Shown in pieces: positions 34,878 through 43,319 of a stretch of 54,888 bases of DNA. Location of the stretch: assembly GCF_000403395.2 (NCBI RefSeq), contig NZ_KE159678.1, forward strand, positions 43,033 through 97,920, given 5' to 3'. The translations under genes were made by a program, and so were the position numbers. The notes beneath the pieces were generated by a model. It did not search any database and was not told the origin of the DNA. It saw only the letters and a program-made list of their open reading frames with translations. Origin of the DNA: Anaerotruncus sp. G3(2012). GTDB lineage: Bacteria > Bacillota > Clostridia > Oscillospirales > Ruminococcaceae. Numbering within the stretch: the stretch's first letter is position 1; every line of letters starts with the position of its first letter.

Positions 34878-35609
34878 CTACACCGTCAGCTGCATCCCGC
34901 CCTGAGCAGGTCCCTGCTCCTGACGCAGCTCCAGCCACAGCGGGTTGTACTCCACCACCGTCTGGCCACGATCAGCATCGAAGGCCAGGTGCGCGGCGAC
35001 CGCAGGGCAGCGGGAGAAGGCGGCGGACAGCGCCCGGGTCATATCTGGGTCTCTGCTTACCAGGAGCTTATTAAATATGTGGAATGTTTCTATCCTCATA
35101 TCCTCGTTGAGTGTCAGCAGCATCTCCGTAACAGAGGACTGACGTTCCTGTGCGTACTGCTGCGCCAATCGCAGAACTGCGTCGGGATCGAAGCTGCCGA
35201 AGTGGAGCGTGTGAAACTCTCGCGAGACACCATCCTCTATCACAGTGCAGACAGCCAGTGGGCTGGACTCCTCCGCGCTCTCCGGCTGGTGGAAGCACAT
35301 GAGCAATCCCGCCTCTGCCATCTCCGCGACAGTCTGGGGCGTGCTGCCACTTTCCAGATACACAGCCGCCGCCACCATTTCATCGGGCAGCGCCGCCGAG
35401 CCGTAGTGGATGAGCTCATAGGCGCCCTGGAGTGTCCGCTCACTGAAATTCCGGGCAATGAATTGCAGACTGGTAAGTAGTGCGCGGACGTTAAAGCACT
35501 CGCCTTCCTGACCCAGCTCCTGACCGAATTCAAACAGGGCTGTGGTGATCTCCGGGTCAGGCTGAGGTACCAGCTTGTTGATCCACTGCTCGAACTCGTT
35601 TCTTTCCAT
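34878..35609 (-). CDS. Hypothetical ICE protein
   Basis: A 243-residue acidic protein, mostly helical, that I do not recognise. It has EQWINKLVPQPDPEITTALF at the N-terminus and a RALSAAFSRCPAVAAHLAFD segment. There is no membrane helix or signal peptide. GGATGGTG lies before the ATG at 35609. It leads a block of four or five similar transfer-associated genes of unknown function on the same strand. Confidence 0.55.
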   Translation of the reverse strand: MERNEFEQWINKLVPQPDPEITTALFEFGQELGQEGECFNVRALLTSLQFIARNFSERTLQGAYELIHYGSAALPDEMVAAAVYLESGSTPQTVAEMAEAGLLMCFHQPESAEESSPLAVCTVIEDGVSREFHTLHFGSFDPDAVLRLAQQYAQERQSSVTEMLLTLNEDMRIETFHIFNKLLVSRDPDMTRALSAAFSRCPAVAAHLAFDADRGQTVVEYNPLWLELRQEQGPAQGGMQLTV

Positions 35610-35645
35610 AGCATATCACCATCCTTTTACTGTGTGATCTTACCG

Positions 35646-36668
35646 TTACATCGCAGGCTGTGTGGGCGGTGTCATGTCCTCCGCCATCAACTGGGCGCTG
35701 TAGTCTGCCAGCGTCTGTCCGGTCTGCTCCAGACAGTAGGCGTCCATCTTACGTAGCAGGGTTGCTTTCTCAACTGCGTTGAGCCGGTACTCCACCGACT
35801 CCTCACGTCCGTCTGCCCAGTGCAGATCGACTTCCAGGCCGTCGCAGATCTGACCAGCCGCCATGTCATAGTTGGCGTAGACGTTCAGGGTGTCATCGTT
35901 CTCGCCGGTACAGACGTTTGTACCGAACGCCGCATCTACATCGAAGTTGGTTTCCATGTAGAAATCCAGTAGGCCGTCTACCTCAGTGATCTCCTCCGAG
36001 AAGGAGATATCCCGCGCGGAGAGGTGACCCGCCGAGGTGAGTTCCTTGCCCTCCAGCTTCTCCAGGAACCGGGCCATGTACAGCTCAGGTCTGAGACGGT
36101 TCTTCCGGTATGCGTGGTAGATGGCGGTGGAGACGTCCTGCATGGACCAGGTCTTCCAGCCCTCCGCGGCATCCACGGCAGAGAGCTCCTGCCTGTCGAA
36201 GTCCAGATCGAACACGCCGGTGACCTTGTTTGGAGCCTCCATTCGCAGAGTCAGCAGCTGGTCGTACCGCTCGGCGGTGACCGGATCCATTCTGGCGAAG
36301 GCGCTCGTCTGGAGCGCAGCGATACCCTGACCTTGTCTCTCCCGCACATACCGGCGCAGGAACTTGGCGACCTCCAGAATACTTTCCGACCTGTCCAGCT
36401 GGAAGAATGACTTTACCCCAGCCTCTCGCACACAGAACGCAGTGTACTTCCGGGCCGCTTCCTCCGCCGCCTGCGCCGCGGCATACTCCGCGTCCATGCG
36501 GGCGCGGATCTCCTGCTGTGTTTCGACTGGCACCAACTCCGCGTACAGGTCGATCAGCATCTCCTGCATCCGTTTCTCAACAGAGGTGCCCTGCTCCTCA
36601 AGCACAGAGGAGAGCGCATCCATTTTATACTCACTGAGCCATAGCTCCAGTTGTACATCGCCGCTCAT
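35646..36668 (-). CDS. Hypothetical ICE protein, DUF6103-linked
   Basis: A 340-residue protein. The N-terminal 60 residues (ELWLSEYKMDALSSVLEEQG and TSVEKRMQEMLIDLYAELV) resemble the start of the small DUF6103 protein encoded just upstream, so the two may share a dimerising module. The rest contains a VREAGVKSFFQLDRSESILE segment and an acidic C-terminal half. The function is unknown. AGGAGG precedes the ATG, and ATGA overlaps the DUF6103 stop by 4 bases. Confidence 0.6.
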   Translation of the reverse strand: MSGDVQLELWLSEYKMDALSSVLEEQGTSVEKRMQEMLIDLYAELVPVETQQEIRARMDAEYAAAQAAEEAARKYTAFCVREAGVKSFFQLDRSESILEVAKFLRRYVRERQGQGIAALQTSAFARMDPVTAERYDQLLTLRMEAPNKVTGVFDLDFDRQELSAVDAAEGWKTWSMQDVSTAIYHAYRKNRLRPELYMARFLEKLEGKELTSAGHLSARDISFSEEITEVDGLLDFYMETNFDVDAAFGTNVCTGENDDTLNVYANYDMAAGQICDGLEVDLHWADGREESVEYRLNAVEKATLLRKMDAYCLEQTGQTLADYSAQLMAEDMTPPTQPAM

Positions 36669-36940
36669 ACGGTATCCTCCTTTCCTTGATTCGTGAGGGC
36701 GGACGTCTGCCTGGGTGCATCAGGCTTGGGCTGGCTGGGGCGGGACGGACGCTTGGGCCGGGCGGGGGCGGACTTGGCGTCCAGGTACTCCCGCAGCGGC
36801 TCAGGCACCGTCTGCTCGTAGAACAGACGCAGAGCCTCGTCCATTTTCTTCTGCACTGTGGTGTTCTCTTTTTTCAAATAAAACACCAGCGCCTCCATCT
36901 TCTCGCTGTCGAAGGACAGCGTGATTTCATTTTTCTCCAT
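36665..36940 (-). CDS. DUF6103-family protein
   Basis: A 91-residue protein: MEKNEITLSFDSEKMEALVF, then KKENTTVQKKMDEALRLFYE and a Pro/Arg/Lys-rich tail. I recall this as DUF6103, common in clostridial ICEs and of unknown function. The strand-helix-helix start is like that of a ribbon-helix-helix protein. GAGGAGGG lies before the ATG at 36940. Confidence 0.75.
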   Translation of the reverse strand: MEKNEITLSFDSEKMEALVFYLKKENTTVQKKMDEALRLFYEQTVPEPLREYLDAKSAPARPKRPSRPSQPKPDAPRQTSALTNQGKEDTV

Positions 36941-36960
36941 ACTGCTTTCCCTCCTCTGCT

Positions 36961-37791
36961 CTACATGGTGTGTCCCATTTGGAACGGGGCGGACTCGTCC
37001 AAACTCTCCGCAAGGGCGGCGATGGTCATCTGGTAGGGACCACTCAGCCAGCGGACGCCTGGTTCATCCAGGAACCTGTCCCCGATCCGGTTCATGATCT
37101 CCAGGTCAAAGTCAGAGGCGTCAACTGTTCCCAGTGCGGAGGGCAGACCCCGCCCCACATAGCCCACGCATAGGGTGGCCCAGTTTCCGACCTCCGGGTA
37201 GTCCCGGACCGCCTCCTGGTACACCGGGGATTGCTTGACAGCCTCGGCATCCGTAACGGAGCCGGAGACAAAACCGTTTGCCCAGTGCGGCCCGGTGTCG
37301 CCGCCCAGAGCGATGTGGGTGAAACGGATAGGCATCTGAGCGGTCATGCGTACCAGCGACCGCTCCGCCTCATCTCGGGCAAGGTCAAGCCGGTTGTTTT
37401 TGCCAGCCCAGGGCAGGTGGGACGCTATGTCCTCCAGCAGCTCCCGTACCACGTTGACCTGGCAGCGGCGGTCGTCGCCGGTGTCCTCCAGCGCGGTCAC
37501 GAAGTTCCGCAGATTCTGGATGGTTTCTCTCTGCAATTGGAGAGAGGCGGGCACAGCCGCCGCGCTGCCGCTGGCCTGCTTCAGCTCACGGTCGAACTGC
37601 TCCATCAGCTTCGGATCGGGCGCCAGTCCATCCAGTCTTGCCATGCCCTGGAGGATAGCATCTGTCCAGAGGCGGCGCTGTTCCCGCCAGGGGGGAGCGT
37701 CCTCCAGCTGATGTCTCTCGAAACCGTTCTGCCGCTCAATGGCATAAGCGGTAAGACCCTCGGCCACGAGGGGGATATTGAACCTGTTCAC
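36961..37791 (-). CDS. Hypothetical ICE protein
   Basis: A 276-residue protein not recognised. The likely start is GTG at 37791, with GGGGG upstream. It contains a helical N-terminal half (QRRLWTDAILQGMARLDGL and TIQNLRNFVTALEDTGDD) and a mixed C-terminal half. No membrane segment is visible. It lies between the DUF6103 and DUF6329-like genes on the same strand, spaced by about 20 and 13 bases, so it is part of the same operon. Confidence 0.55.
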   Translation of the reverse strand: MNRFNIPLVAEGLTAYAIERQNGFERHQLEDAPPWREQRRLWTDAILQGMARLDGLAPDPKLMEQFDRELKQASGSAAAVPASLQLQRETIQNLRNFVTALEDTGDDRRCQVNVVRELLEDIASHLPWAGKNNRLDLARDEAERSLVRMTAQMPIRFTHIALGGDTGPHWANGFVSGSVTDAEAVKQSPVYQEAVRDYPEVGNWATLCVGYVGRGLPSALGTVDASDFDLEIMNRIGDRFLDEPGVRWLSGPYQMTIAALAESLDESAPFQMGHTM

Positions 37792-37804
37792 AACTCCGCA
37801 CCCC

Positions 37805-38647
37805 CTATCCCATCACGGGACCCATAGACTGCTCCGCTTCCATGAAAGTGCCGTGGGCTTCATTGAACCGCACCAGCTCCTCCGGGTCCACGCCGGTGAG
37901 TACGATCTCTGTCCCTTCAGGCGTGTCGCAGATCTCAGACACACGGGCATTGAGCAGGGCGGCATGATCCTCCTGCCCGGCATCCGTCAGCTCACACAGA
38001 TTTTCCACCAGCACTGATTGCTCCGCTTCCTCATGGCACAGGAACATCAGCCCGCCTCCTTTCAGCATGGGAAGCAGATCCTTCAAAAAAAGTTCAGGCG
38101 CTTTCTCCTCCTGGAGCTGCTGGCAGTATTCCGGGTGATACTCCAGTTCGATGCAGCCGTCGTGCATGTCCACCGCCGACACTTCGGGGCGCTGCTTCAG
38201 GGCAGCTCTGAGCATAGAGTCAAACCCGTTGCCCTCCCGGACTGTCAGGTCTAGATTTTCCTCCAGCTCGTTGAAATAGACACACCAGCTTCCGCTGGCG
38301 GTGTTCTCCTCCCCCCACCGGACAATAAAGTCCACCACCCGATCTATCTGAGCGTTGACGATGTCCCGCATTCCGGGGATGTAGGCCGCGAGACGGGGAT
38401 AGTCATACCGCTCTGCGTCAATGAGCACCCCGTCACTGCAGCCCTCGCCCAGCGCCAGCAGGCAGTGGATCACACCGTCCCGGTGGAACATACAGTCCTT
38501 GTTTTCCATGATGAACGGCTGATCCACCAGGGGGGTGATCTTCAGCCGGCAAAAATCTTCATAGGGCAGCTCCACCGCCTTTTCGATCTGGCAGTCGTCC
38601 ATCTGAAAATTGACCGGCTTTTCAACAAAATTTGCTTTGAATTTCAT
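37805..38647 (-). CDS. DUF6329-like ICE protein
   Basis: A 280-residue acidic protein: MKFKANFVEKPVNFQMDDCQ, then a MENKDCMFHRDGVIHCLLAL segment and a DYPRLAAYIPGMRDIVN segment that I recall from DUF6329 of Oscillospiraceae ICEs. The function is unknown. AAGGA precedes the ATG at 38647. The C-terminal part has an ELVRFNEAHGTFMEAEQ helix. No catalytic motif can be named. Confidence 0.65.
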   Translation of the reverse strand: MKFKANFVEKPVNFQMDDCQIEKAVELPYEDFCRLKITPLVDQPFIMENKDCMFHRDGVIHCLLALGEGCSDGVLIDAERYDYPRLAAYIPGMRDIVNAQIDRVVDFIVRWGEENTASGSWCVYFNELEENLDLTVREGNGFDSMLRAALKQRPEVSAVDMHDGCIELEYHPEYCQQLQEEKAPELFLKDLLPMLKGGGLMFLCHEEAEQSVLVENLCELTDAGQEDHAALLNARVSEICDTPEGTEIVLTGVDPEELVRFNEAHGTFMEAEQSMGPVMG

Positions 38648-38670
38648 AGTGTATTTCCTTCTCTCTGTAT

Positions 38671-39729
38671 TTATGGCAGGTAGCTTCTGGGATTGGTCCG
38701 CTCCCCGTTGATACGCACCTCGAAGTGGAGGTGGGGGCCGGTGGAGCGCCCGGTGGAACCGGAGAGTGCGATCACATCGCCGGCCTCCACTGTTTGACCC
38801 ACCCGGGCCAGCAGCTGGGAGTTGTGACCGTACAGGGTAGACAGACCATTGCCGTGGTCGATCATCACATAGTAGCCGTAGCCGCCCCGGTTGTAGGTGG
38901 ACACGGTCACGGTCCCCGGCAGGGCGGCGCGGACAGACGTGCCGGTGGGGACAGCCAGATCCATCCCCGTGTGGCCCCGCCGCTCCCCGGTGAAGGGATC
39001 GCGGCGGTTGCCGAACTCCGAGGTGACCACATTTCGCCAGTTCTCTCCGATGGGAGAGCAGAAACCGTCCGCGCCGATGAAGGGCACGTCCGAACCGGCG
39101 AAGCCGCTTCCGCCGCCAGCTGCGCCATAGCGGATCAGGTTGTAGACGCTGCTGGCGTTGTTCTTCTGTTCGGCGGTGGGCGTCACGCCCATGGCAGCGG
39201 CGATATTCTGCCAGACGGTATCCAGGTCTTCGATTGGGATAGCGGCGTTGTAGTTCTCCTCCTCTTCTGCGGGCGGGTCGCTGCCCTCCACGGGTACCAT
39301 GCGGGTGCGCTCCTCGTAGGTGACGAAGCAGTCCGCGAAGGCCGAAGCGTCCCCATGACTTTCGACGCCGAAGTACAGAGCATAAAAAAGAGCCTTGACA
39401 CGGATCTCGTCAAGACTGTTTCCTTCTTCTGCGTTCTCGTTGATGGCAGCGATGGCGGCATCCAGCTGACCGAAGCTGGCGCGCATGGCCTCGATGCAGA
39501 CCCGGTACTCCTCCGGGGTTTCCGTTGGGATAGCGACGGTGTCATAGAAGCACAGTTCCACTGCGGTGATGTTGTGCTCAGTGGCGCCGGAGCCCAGAGA
39601 ACATAAAAAGGCGATGAGCAGGATGATGGGGGAGAGGATCGCCACCAGCACCCAGCCGATTGCCTTTCGGGCCCTCTCATCGGTCAGGACGATGGCCGCG
39701 GCCTTTGCGATCAGGGCGGGGTTAGCCAA
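38671..39729 (-). CDS. M23-family peptidoglycan peptidase of the transfer system
   Basis: A 352-residue protein. The start is probably TTG at 39729 with GGAGGGCAGACC upstream, overlapping the previous stop by 8 bases. A membrane helix (about residues 19-40) anchors it; the linker is acidic. The C-terminal M23 domain has GHTGMDLAVPTG (zinc His and Asp) and TGPHLHFEVRING. It probably opens the cell wall for the transfer channel, the role of VirB1/CwlT proteins. Unlike CwlT it lacks a second lytic domain that I can recognise. Confidence 0.85.
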   Translation of the reverse strand: MANPALIAKAAAIVLTDERARKAIGWVLVAILSPIILLIAFLCSLGSGATEHNITAVELCFYDTVAIPTETPEEYRVCIEAMRASFGQLDAAIAAINENAEEGNSLDEIRVKALFYALYFGVESHGDASAFADCFVTYEERTRMVPVEGSDPPAEEEENYNAAIPIEDLDTVWQNIAAAMGVTPTAEQKNNASSVYNLIRYGAAGGGSGFAGSDVPFIGADGFCSPIGENWRNVVTSEFGNRRDPFTGERRGHTGMDLAVPTGTSVRAALPGTVTVSTYNRGGYGYYVMIDHGNGLSTLYGHNSQLLARVGQTVEAGDVIALSGSTGRSTGPHLHFEVRINGERTNPRSYLP

Positions 39730-41125
39730 AGGTCTGCCCTCCGATCTCCTGGGTGGGCGCCTGTTCCATCTGCATTTCTGACCAGTGATCCGCCAGAGCC
39801 CGGAGCGTCTCCTCATGGCCGGCGCAAGGGTGGTTCTTTGCCCACTGCTGGTAGACATCGAAGTCTATGCCACCGTCCAGCAGCAGCTTGCACACTTCTA
39901 CCGCGTCATTTTGGACGCAGGCGTGGAGTGTATTGTAGTCATCGAGGTCGACCCACATCCGCTTTTCCAGAAGCTCCTCCGCGATCCAGCTGTCATGCCC
40001 TCCGCAGGTCAGCATGTGAAGTGTCCTATAGGCGCTGGGACCTCCGGAGATCCCTTTCTCCACCAGCGCGGACAATGTGCGAAAGTCTTTATCTGCGGCG
40101 AACTGCTCCAACAGGCGTGGCGGCGCGGCGGTGATCTGTTCCTTGCTGCACCGCTTGATGATTTCCTTGGCAATGAAGCGGTGATCCAAATAGGCATAGC
40201 TTGCCATCTCTCCGTAGAAGGAGGAGTCCAGATTCGGCACATGACTCTCCGCCTGTTCCAGCAGGAAGGACACCTTTTCCGGGTCGTTGATGTCGATGGC
40301 CTTCTGGCAGGCGGCGTGATAGGCGGTTTCGGGAAACTGTTCCGCATCCACCAGCAACAGAAGGGTCATCTTCCGTCCCACCGCACCGGGTCTGCCCGCC
40401 GCCTCGATGAGAAGAGCGTCCGCATGGTCTTTCAGCGCCTTGGGATACAATTCCTTGAAAGCGGACAGTTCCCCATCCTGGATGGCAAGGATGGCCTTGT
40501 CATAGTCGCTCATCCGCAGAGGCCGCATCCCCACCGTATTGACGTACTCCGTGATACTGCCGGTCATGCGGCGCAGGAGCTGCTCAGTCTGGGACATGGC
40601 CTGCTCCTGCCGCTCCCGCTGTTCCACCAGTGCCTCGATGATAGCCTTATGCTCCTGCTGGCTCAGATGCACCACCGTGCCTCCGGTGTCATACTCCACG
40701 CCCCCAACCTTCATGTACCGGGCGTGGGTGGCGTGATCGCCGTGGAACGTCTTGGTGATGGCAGAGGAGATGAGGAACATCCTGTCCAAGTCACTGCCGT
40801 TCTCGCCCAAGGTCTTGCCGGTGATGAAGCTACTGGTGATACTCTTTTTCTGGTTCTCGTCATACCACTTGAGGTACACGTCCAGATAGACGCCCTCGCT
40901 GGAGCCGTAGTCGGTGGTGCAGAAAATATCCGCGTCCCTGGGGATCTCCCGGCCATTCTCCCAGTGGCTGTCCATGAGAAAATACTCGTCAGGCAGGTAT
41001 CCCATGCCCTCCAGCCGGTGCTTCAGCTCCTCGAACACCTCCTGCGCTGTGGGCTGGCCGGCGTACTCCAGCTTGCAGGGGTCTGCCTCGGAGGGCTTCC
41101 ACCGCTCCAGTTCAATAATGTCCAT
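39722..41125 (-). CDS. ICE protein with ankyrin-like C-terminus, leader cut by an IS
   Basis: A 467-residue acidic protein starting MDIIELERWKPSEADPCKLE. The C-terminal 150 residues look like degenerate ankyrin repeats (YNTLHACVQNDAVEVCKLLL). The middle (residues 60-130) has an FCTTDYGSSEGVYLDVYLKW segment of unknown role. The IS element at 41131-41977 lies 5 bases before the ATG, so its natural ribosome site GGGGAGG is now on the other side of the IS. Only a too-close GGA remains. Expression is probably greatly reduced. The frame is open into the IS (to 41215). Confidence 0.7.
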   Translation of the reverse strand: MDIIELERWKPSEADPCKLEYAGQPTAQEVFEELKHRLEGMGYLPDEYFLMDSHWENGREIPRDADIFCTTDYGSSEGVYLDVYLKWYDENQKKSITSSFITGKTLGENGSDLDRMFLISSAITKTFHGDHATHARYMKVGGVEYDTGGTVVHLSQQEHKAIIEALVEQRERQEQAMSQTEQLLRRMTGSITEYVNTVGMRPLRMSDYDKAILAIQDGELSAFKELYPKALKDHADALLIEAAGRPGAVGRKMTLLLLVDAEQFPETAYHAACQKAIDINDPEKVSFLLEQAESHVPNLDSSFYGEMASYAYLDHRFIAKEIIKRCSKEQITAAPPRLLEQFAADKDFRTLSALVEKGISGGPSAYRTLHMLTCGGHDSWIAEELLEKRMWVDLDDYNTLHACVQNDAVEVCKLLLDGGIDFDVYQQWAKNHPCAGHEETLRALADHWSEMQMEQAPTQEIGGQTFG

Positions 41126-41130
41126 TCCTA

Positions 41131-41977
41131 GGGCTTGTTTGAAAAATAAATATTGCACAAACCAAATAAAAGTGCGAAAATAGAGCCATGAAGCGATATG
41201 AATTGACAAAAGCACAATGGGAACGCGTGAAGAAGTTGCTTCCAGCAGGGAGGACGGGGAAACGAGGCCGACCTCGGAAAGATGATCGAAATATGCTCAA
41301 TGGGATGCTTTGGATCGTCCGCAGCGGAGCACAGTGGCGCGAATTGCCGGAGGCGTATGGCCCCTGGCAGTCTGTGTATGCCCGATTTGCCAAATGGCGG
41401 GACGATGGTACATTGGAAACCATATTTCGCGCATTGACCGCAGATGCGGATATGGAAAACCTGAGCCTGGACTCTACCTGCATCAAGGTTCACGAGAGTG
41501 CCAACGGAGGGGGAAAAAACGGCGGATAAGGCAGTTGGGCGGACCAGAGGTGGGTTGAACACAAAGCTGCACGCTATTGTGGATGGACTGGGGAATCCGG
41601 TTGAATTCATGCTGTCTGCAGGGAATGACCATGATTCAGTCCACGCTGTTGAACTGCTGGAAAAGGTAAAAATCAGCGGCAGCAATGTATTAGCAGATCG
41701 CGCTTATGAGGCAAAGACGATCCGAGCTTATATCTCAGAACAGGGTGCCAGCTATGTGATTCCGCCTCAGAGCAATGTTTCTGATCCGTGGCCGGTAGAT
41801 TGGTGGCTGTATAAAGAGCGCCATTTGGTTGAGTGTTTCTTCCAAAAGCTCAAATGGTTCCGCAGGATCGCCACCAGATATGACAAATTGGATGCGTCTT
41901 TTCTCGCTTTCGTTTACATTGCCGCTATCGCTATTTTGTTGATTTAGCTCAGCCTTCACTATTTTTCAAACAAGCCC
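41131..41977 (+). mobile_element. IS5-family element (IS427-like), complete
   Basis: 847 bases with near-perfect terminal inverted repeats GGGCTTGTTTGAAAAAT and their complement, flanked by a TA target duplication (41129-41130 and 41978-41979). It has inserted between the ribosome-binding site and the start codon of the gene at 39722-41125. Confidence 0.9.
41188..41947 (+). CDS. IS5-family transposase in two frames
   Basis: The first frame (41188-41529, 113 residues) holds the N-terminal helical domain (AQWERVKKLLPAGRTGKRG) and the first Asp in LDSTCIKVHES. The second frame (open from 41498, ending 41947) holds VGRTRGGLNTKLHAIVDG, the second Asp in VLADRAYEAK and the Glu in RHLVECFFQKLKWFRR. 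They join at GGGGGAAAAAAC (41509-41520) by a +1 or -2 shift. All three catalytic acids are kept, so it may be active. Confidence 0.85.
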
Positions 41978-42045
41978 TAATCCTCCCCTTACTTATATTT
42001 TTTTGATTCGGCTGTACCTGATCCATCCAGACAGACAGCGTATAC

Positions 42046-42411
42046 TCATAGTTGCTGCATGACATCATCCATTCCGCCAGGCTCTTCATCCACCCGGAGT
42101 TCTGCTTCATACAGTTCCTTGTCCCGGAGTTCCCATAGCGTGTGGCTGATCTCCTCGCTGTGATCATAGCCTGTGATCTCAGCCTCCCAAGCACCTGCCG
42201 CAATCTCCAAGGGATCATCGAATTGAAGTAAAAACGCAATGTCGTCCTCGTTGCAAATATTCAGCAGTTCCTCATGGATCTGCTGGACTGCGGTGATCTC
42301 CGAGGCCAGTGCAATCAGCTCAGATGGAGTTTTCTTTTGGAGTGCCTCCATATAAGCCTTATAGTTCTGCTCCAGCCGATCCCGCAGGATATCTTTCGCC
42401 TCACTGCTCAT
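42046..42411 (-). CDS. DUF3848-family protein
   Basis: A 121-residue acidic helical protein: SSEAKDILRDRLEQNYKAYM, then SELIALASEITAVQQIHEEL and DDIAFLLQFDDPLEIAAGAW. I recall this as DUF3848, frequent in clostridial conjugative elements and of unknown function. AGGAGG lies 8 bases before the ATG at 42411; the GTG at 42420 is less likely. Its 3' side faces the ribosome site stranded by the IS. Confidence 0.8.
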   Translation of the reverse strand: MSSEAKDILRDRLEQNYKAYMEALQKKTPSELIALASEITAVQQIHEELLNICNEDDIAFLLQFDDPLEIAAGAWEAEITGYDHSEEISHTLWELRDKELYEAELRVDEEPGGMDDVMQQL

Positions 42412-42437
42412 TTGTGTCACCTCCTTGTCCGCCCTTC

Positions 42438-43271
42438 TCAGCCACCGTCGTGGCAGTTGCAGGGCAGGTCATCCTCCGGGAACATCCAGCACATAGCGGT
42501 CTGGTTCCGGTCTGCCTCCACAAAATCACGCCAGGCCCAGTCCCGGCCCAGACCGCGGACAGAGGTGAGGTTGGGCCGGGCGCCGTCCTCAATGGCGATG
42601 GCCCGGTCATACAGCTCCCGGTTCTGGTGGTAGAGAGTGCGGATCTCCCGCTTCTTCATGGAGGGACAGAAAAAGCAGGAGGATTTGCCGGGCAGCGGCA
42701 GACCCTCCTGCAATATGGCGGCGATGCAGTCCTCTCTCGTCCAGCCCCAGTCCATCAGGGCGTAGACCTTGGTGTATTTGGCATCGGCTTCATCGTGTTC
42801 CCTGGCATTTTCTTTTCTCTGCATTTCACCCACGTCATAGCCGATGTACTTGAACACCTTTTCCCCTCTGGCCCAGACCTCCCGGCAGGGCGGGTAGTTG
42901 TTGCAGAACTTCTCCTGTGGCTGGATTTTGTGTTTGAGGGAGCATTTCCTGTAGCCGTAGGCAATGGCGGGCAGAGTCCCGGAGCGGAGGCACTCCTGTT
43001 CCAAGGTCAGGCGGTCCCCGTTTTTGTCGGTGTAGTAGACGGTCTGGATCGCCGGCATTCCGTGGCGCACCAGCCAGTCATCCATGATGGGGAGATATGC
43101 GTAGGTGCGGGGCTGCTCCGCCCCAGGGTCAGCAAAGAGGACGAGGTCAACGGGGATGCCTTTGCGGTGCATTCCGATCAGCATTGACGTCGAATTAACT
43201 CCGCCGCCGTAAGCCACCACATTCAATGGAAAAACCTTCTTTCTGATTCTATTTTGGAGTTGTTCCGGCAT
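42438..43271 (-). CDS. PAPS-reductase-like PP-loop protein
   Basis: A 277-residue protein of the phosphoadenosine phosphosulfate reductase superfamily. The PP-loop is NVVAYGGGVNSTSML near residues 18-32 (SGGxxS changed to GGGVNS). Further motifs are a YRKCSLKHKIQPQ segment, PLPGKSSCFFCPSMKKREI with a Cys pair, and a Cys-rich C-terminus (PCNCHDGG). It probably activates a substrate by adenylation, as in DndC or tRNA thiolation enzymes; the substrate is unknown. No clear ribosome site precedes the ATG at 43271. It is divergent to the polymerase gene with 48 bases between. Confidence 0.75.
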   Translation of the reverse strand: MPEQLQNRIRKKVFPLNVVAYGGGVNSTSMLIGMHRKGIPVDLVLFADPGAEQPRTYAYLPIMDDWLVRHGMPAIQTVYYTDKNGDRLTLEQECLRSGTLPAIAYGYRKCSLKHKIQPQEKFCNNYPPCREVWARGEKVFKYIGYDVGEMQRKENAREHDEADAKYTKVYALMDWGWTREDCIAAILQEGLPLPGKSSCFFCPSMKKREIRTLYHQNRELYDRAIAIEDGARPNLTSVRGLGRDWAWRDFVEADRNQTAMCWMFPEDDLPCNCHDGG

Positions 43272-43319
43272 AGCCGGGTATGATAAAATGAAAGTGAATT
43301 TGGGAAAGGAGGCCACGCC

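Noticed and set aside
43272-43319. LexA box before the polymerase gene
   Set aside because: No CGAAC-N4-GTTCG-like sequence is present in the 48 bases.
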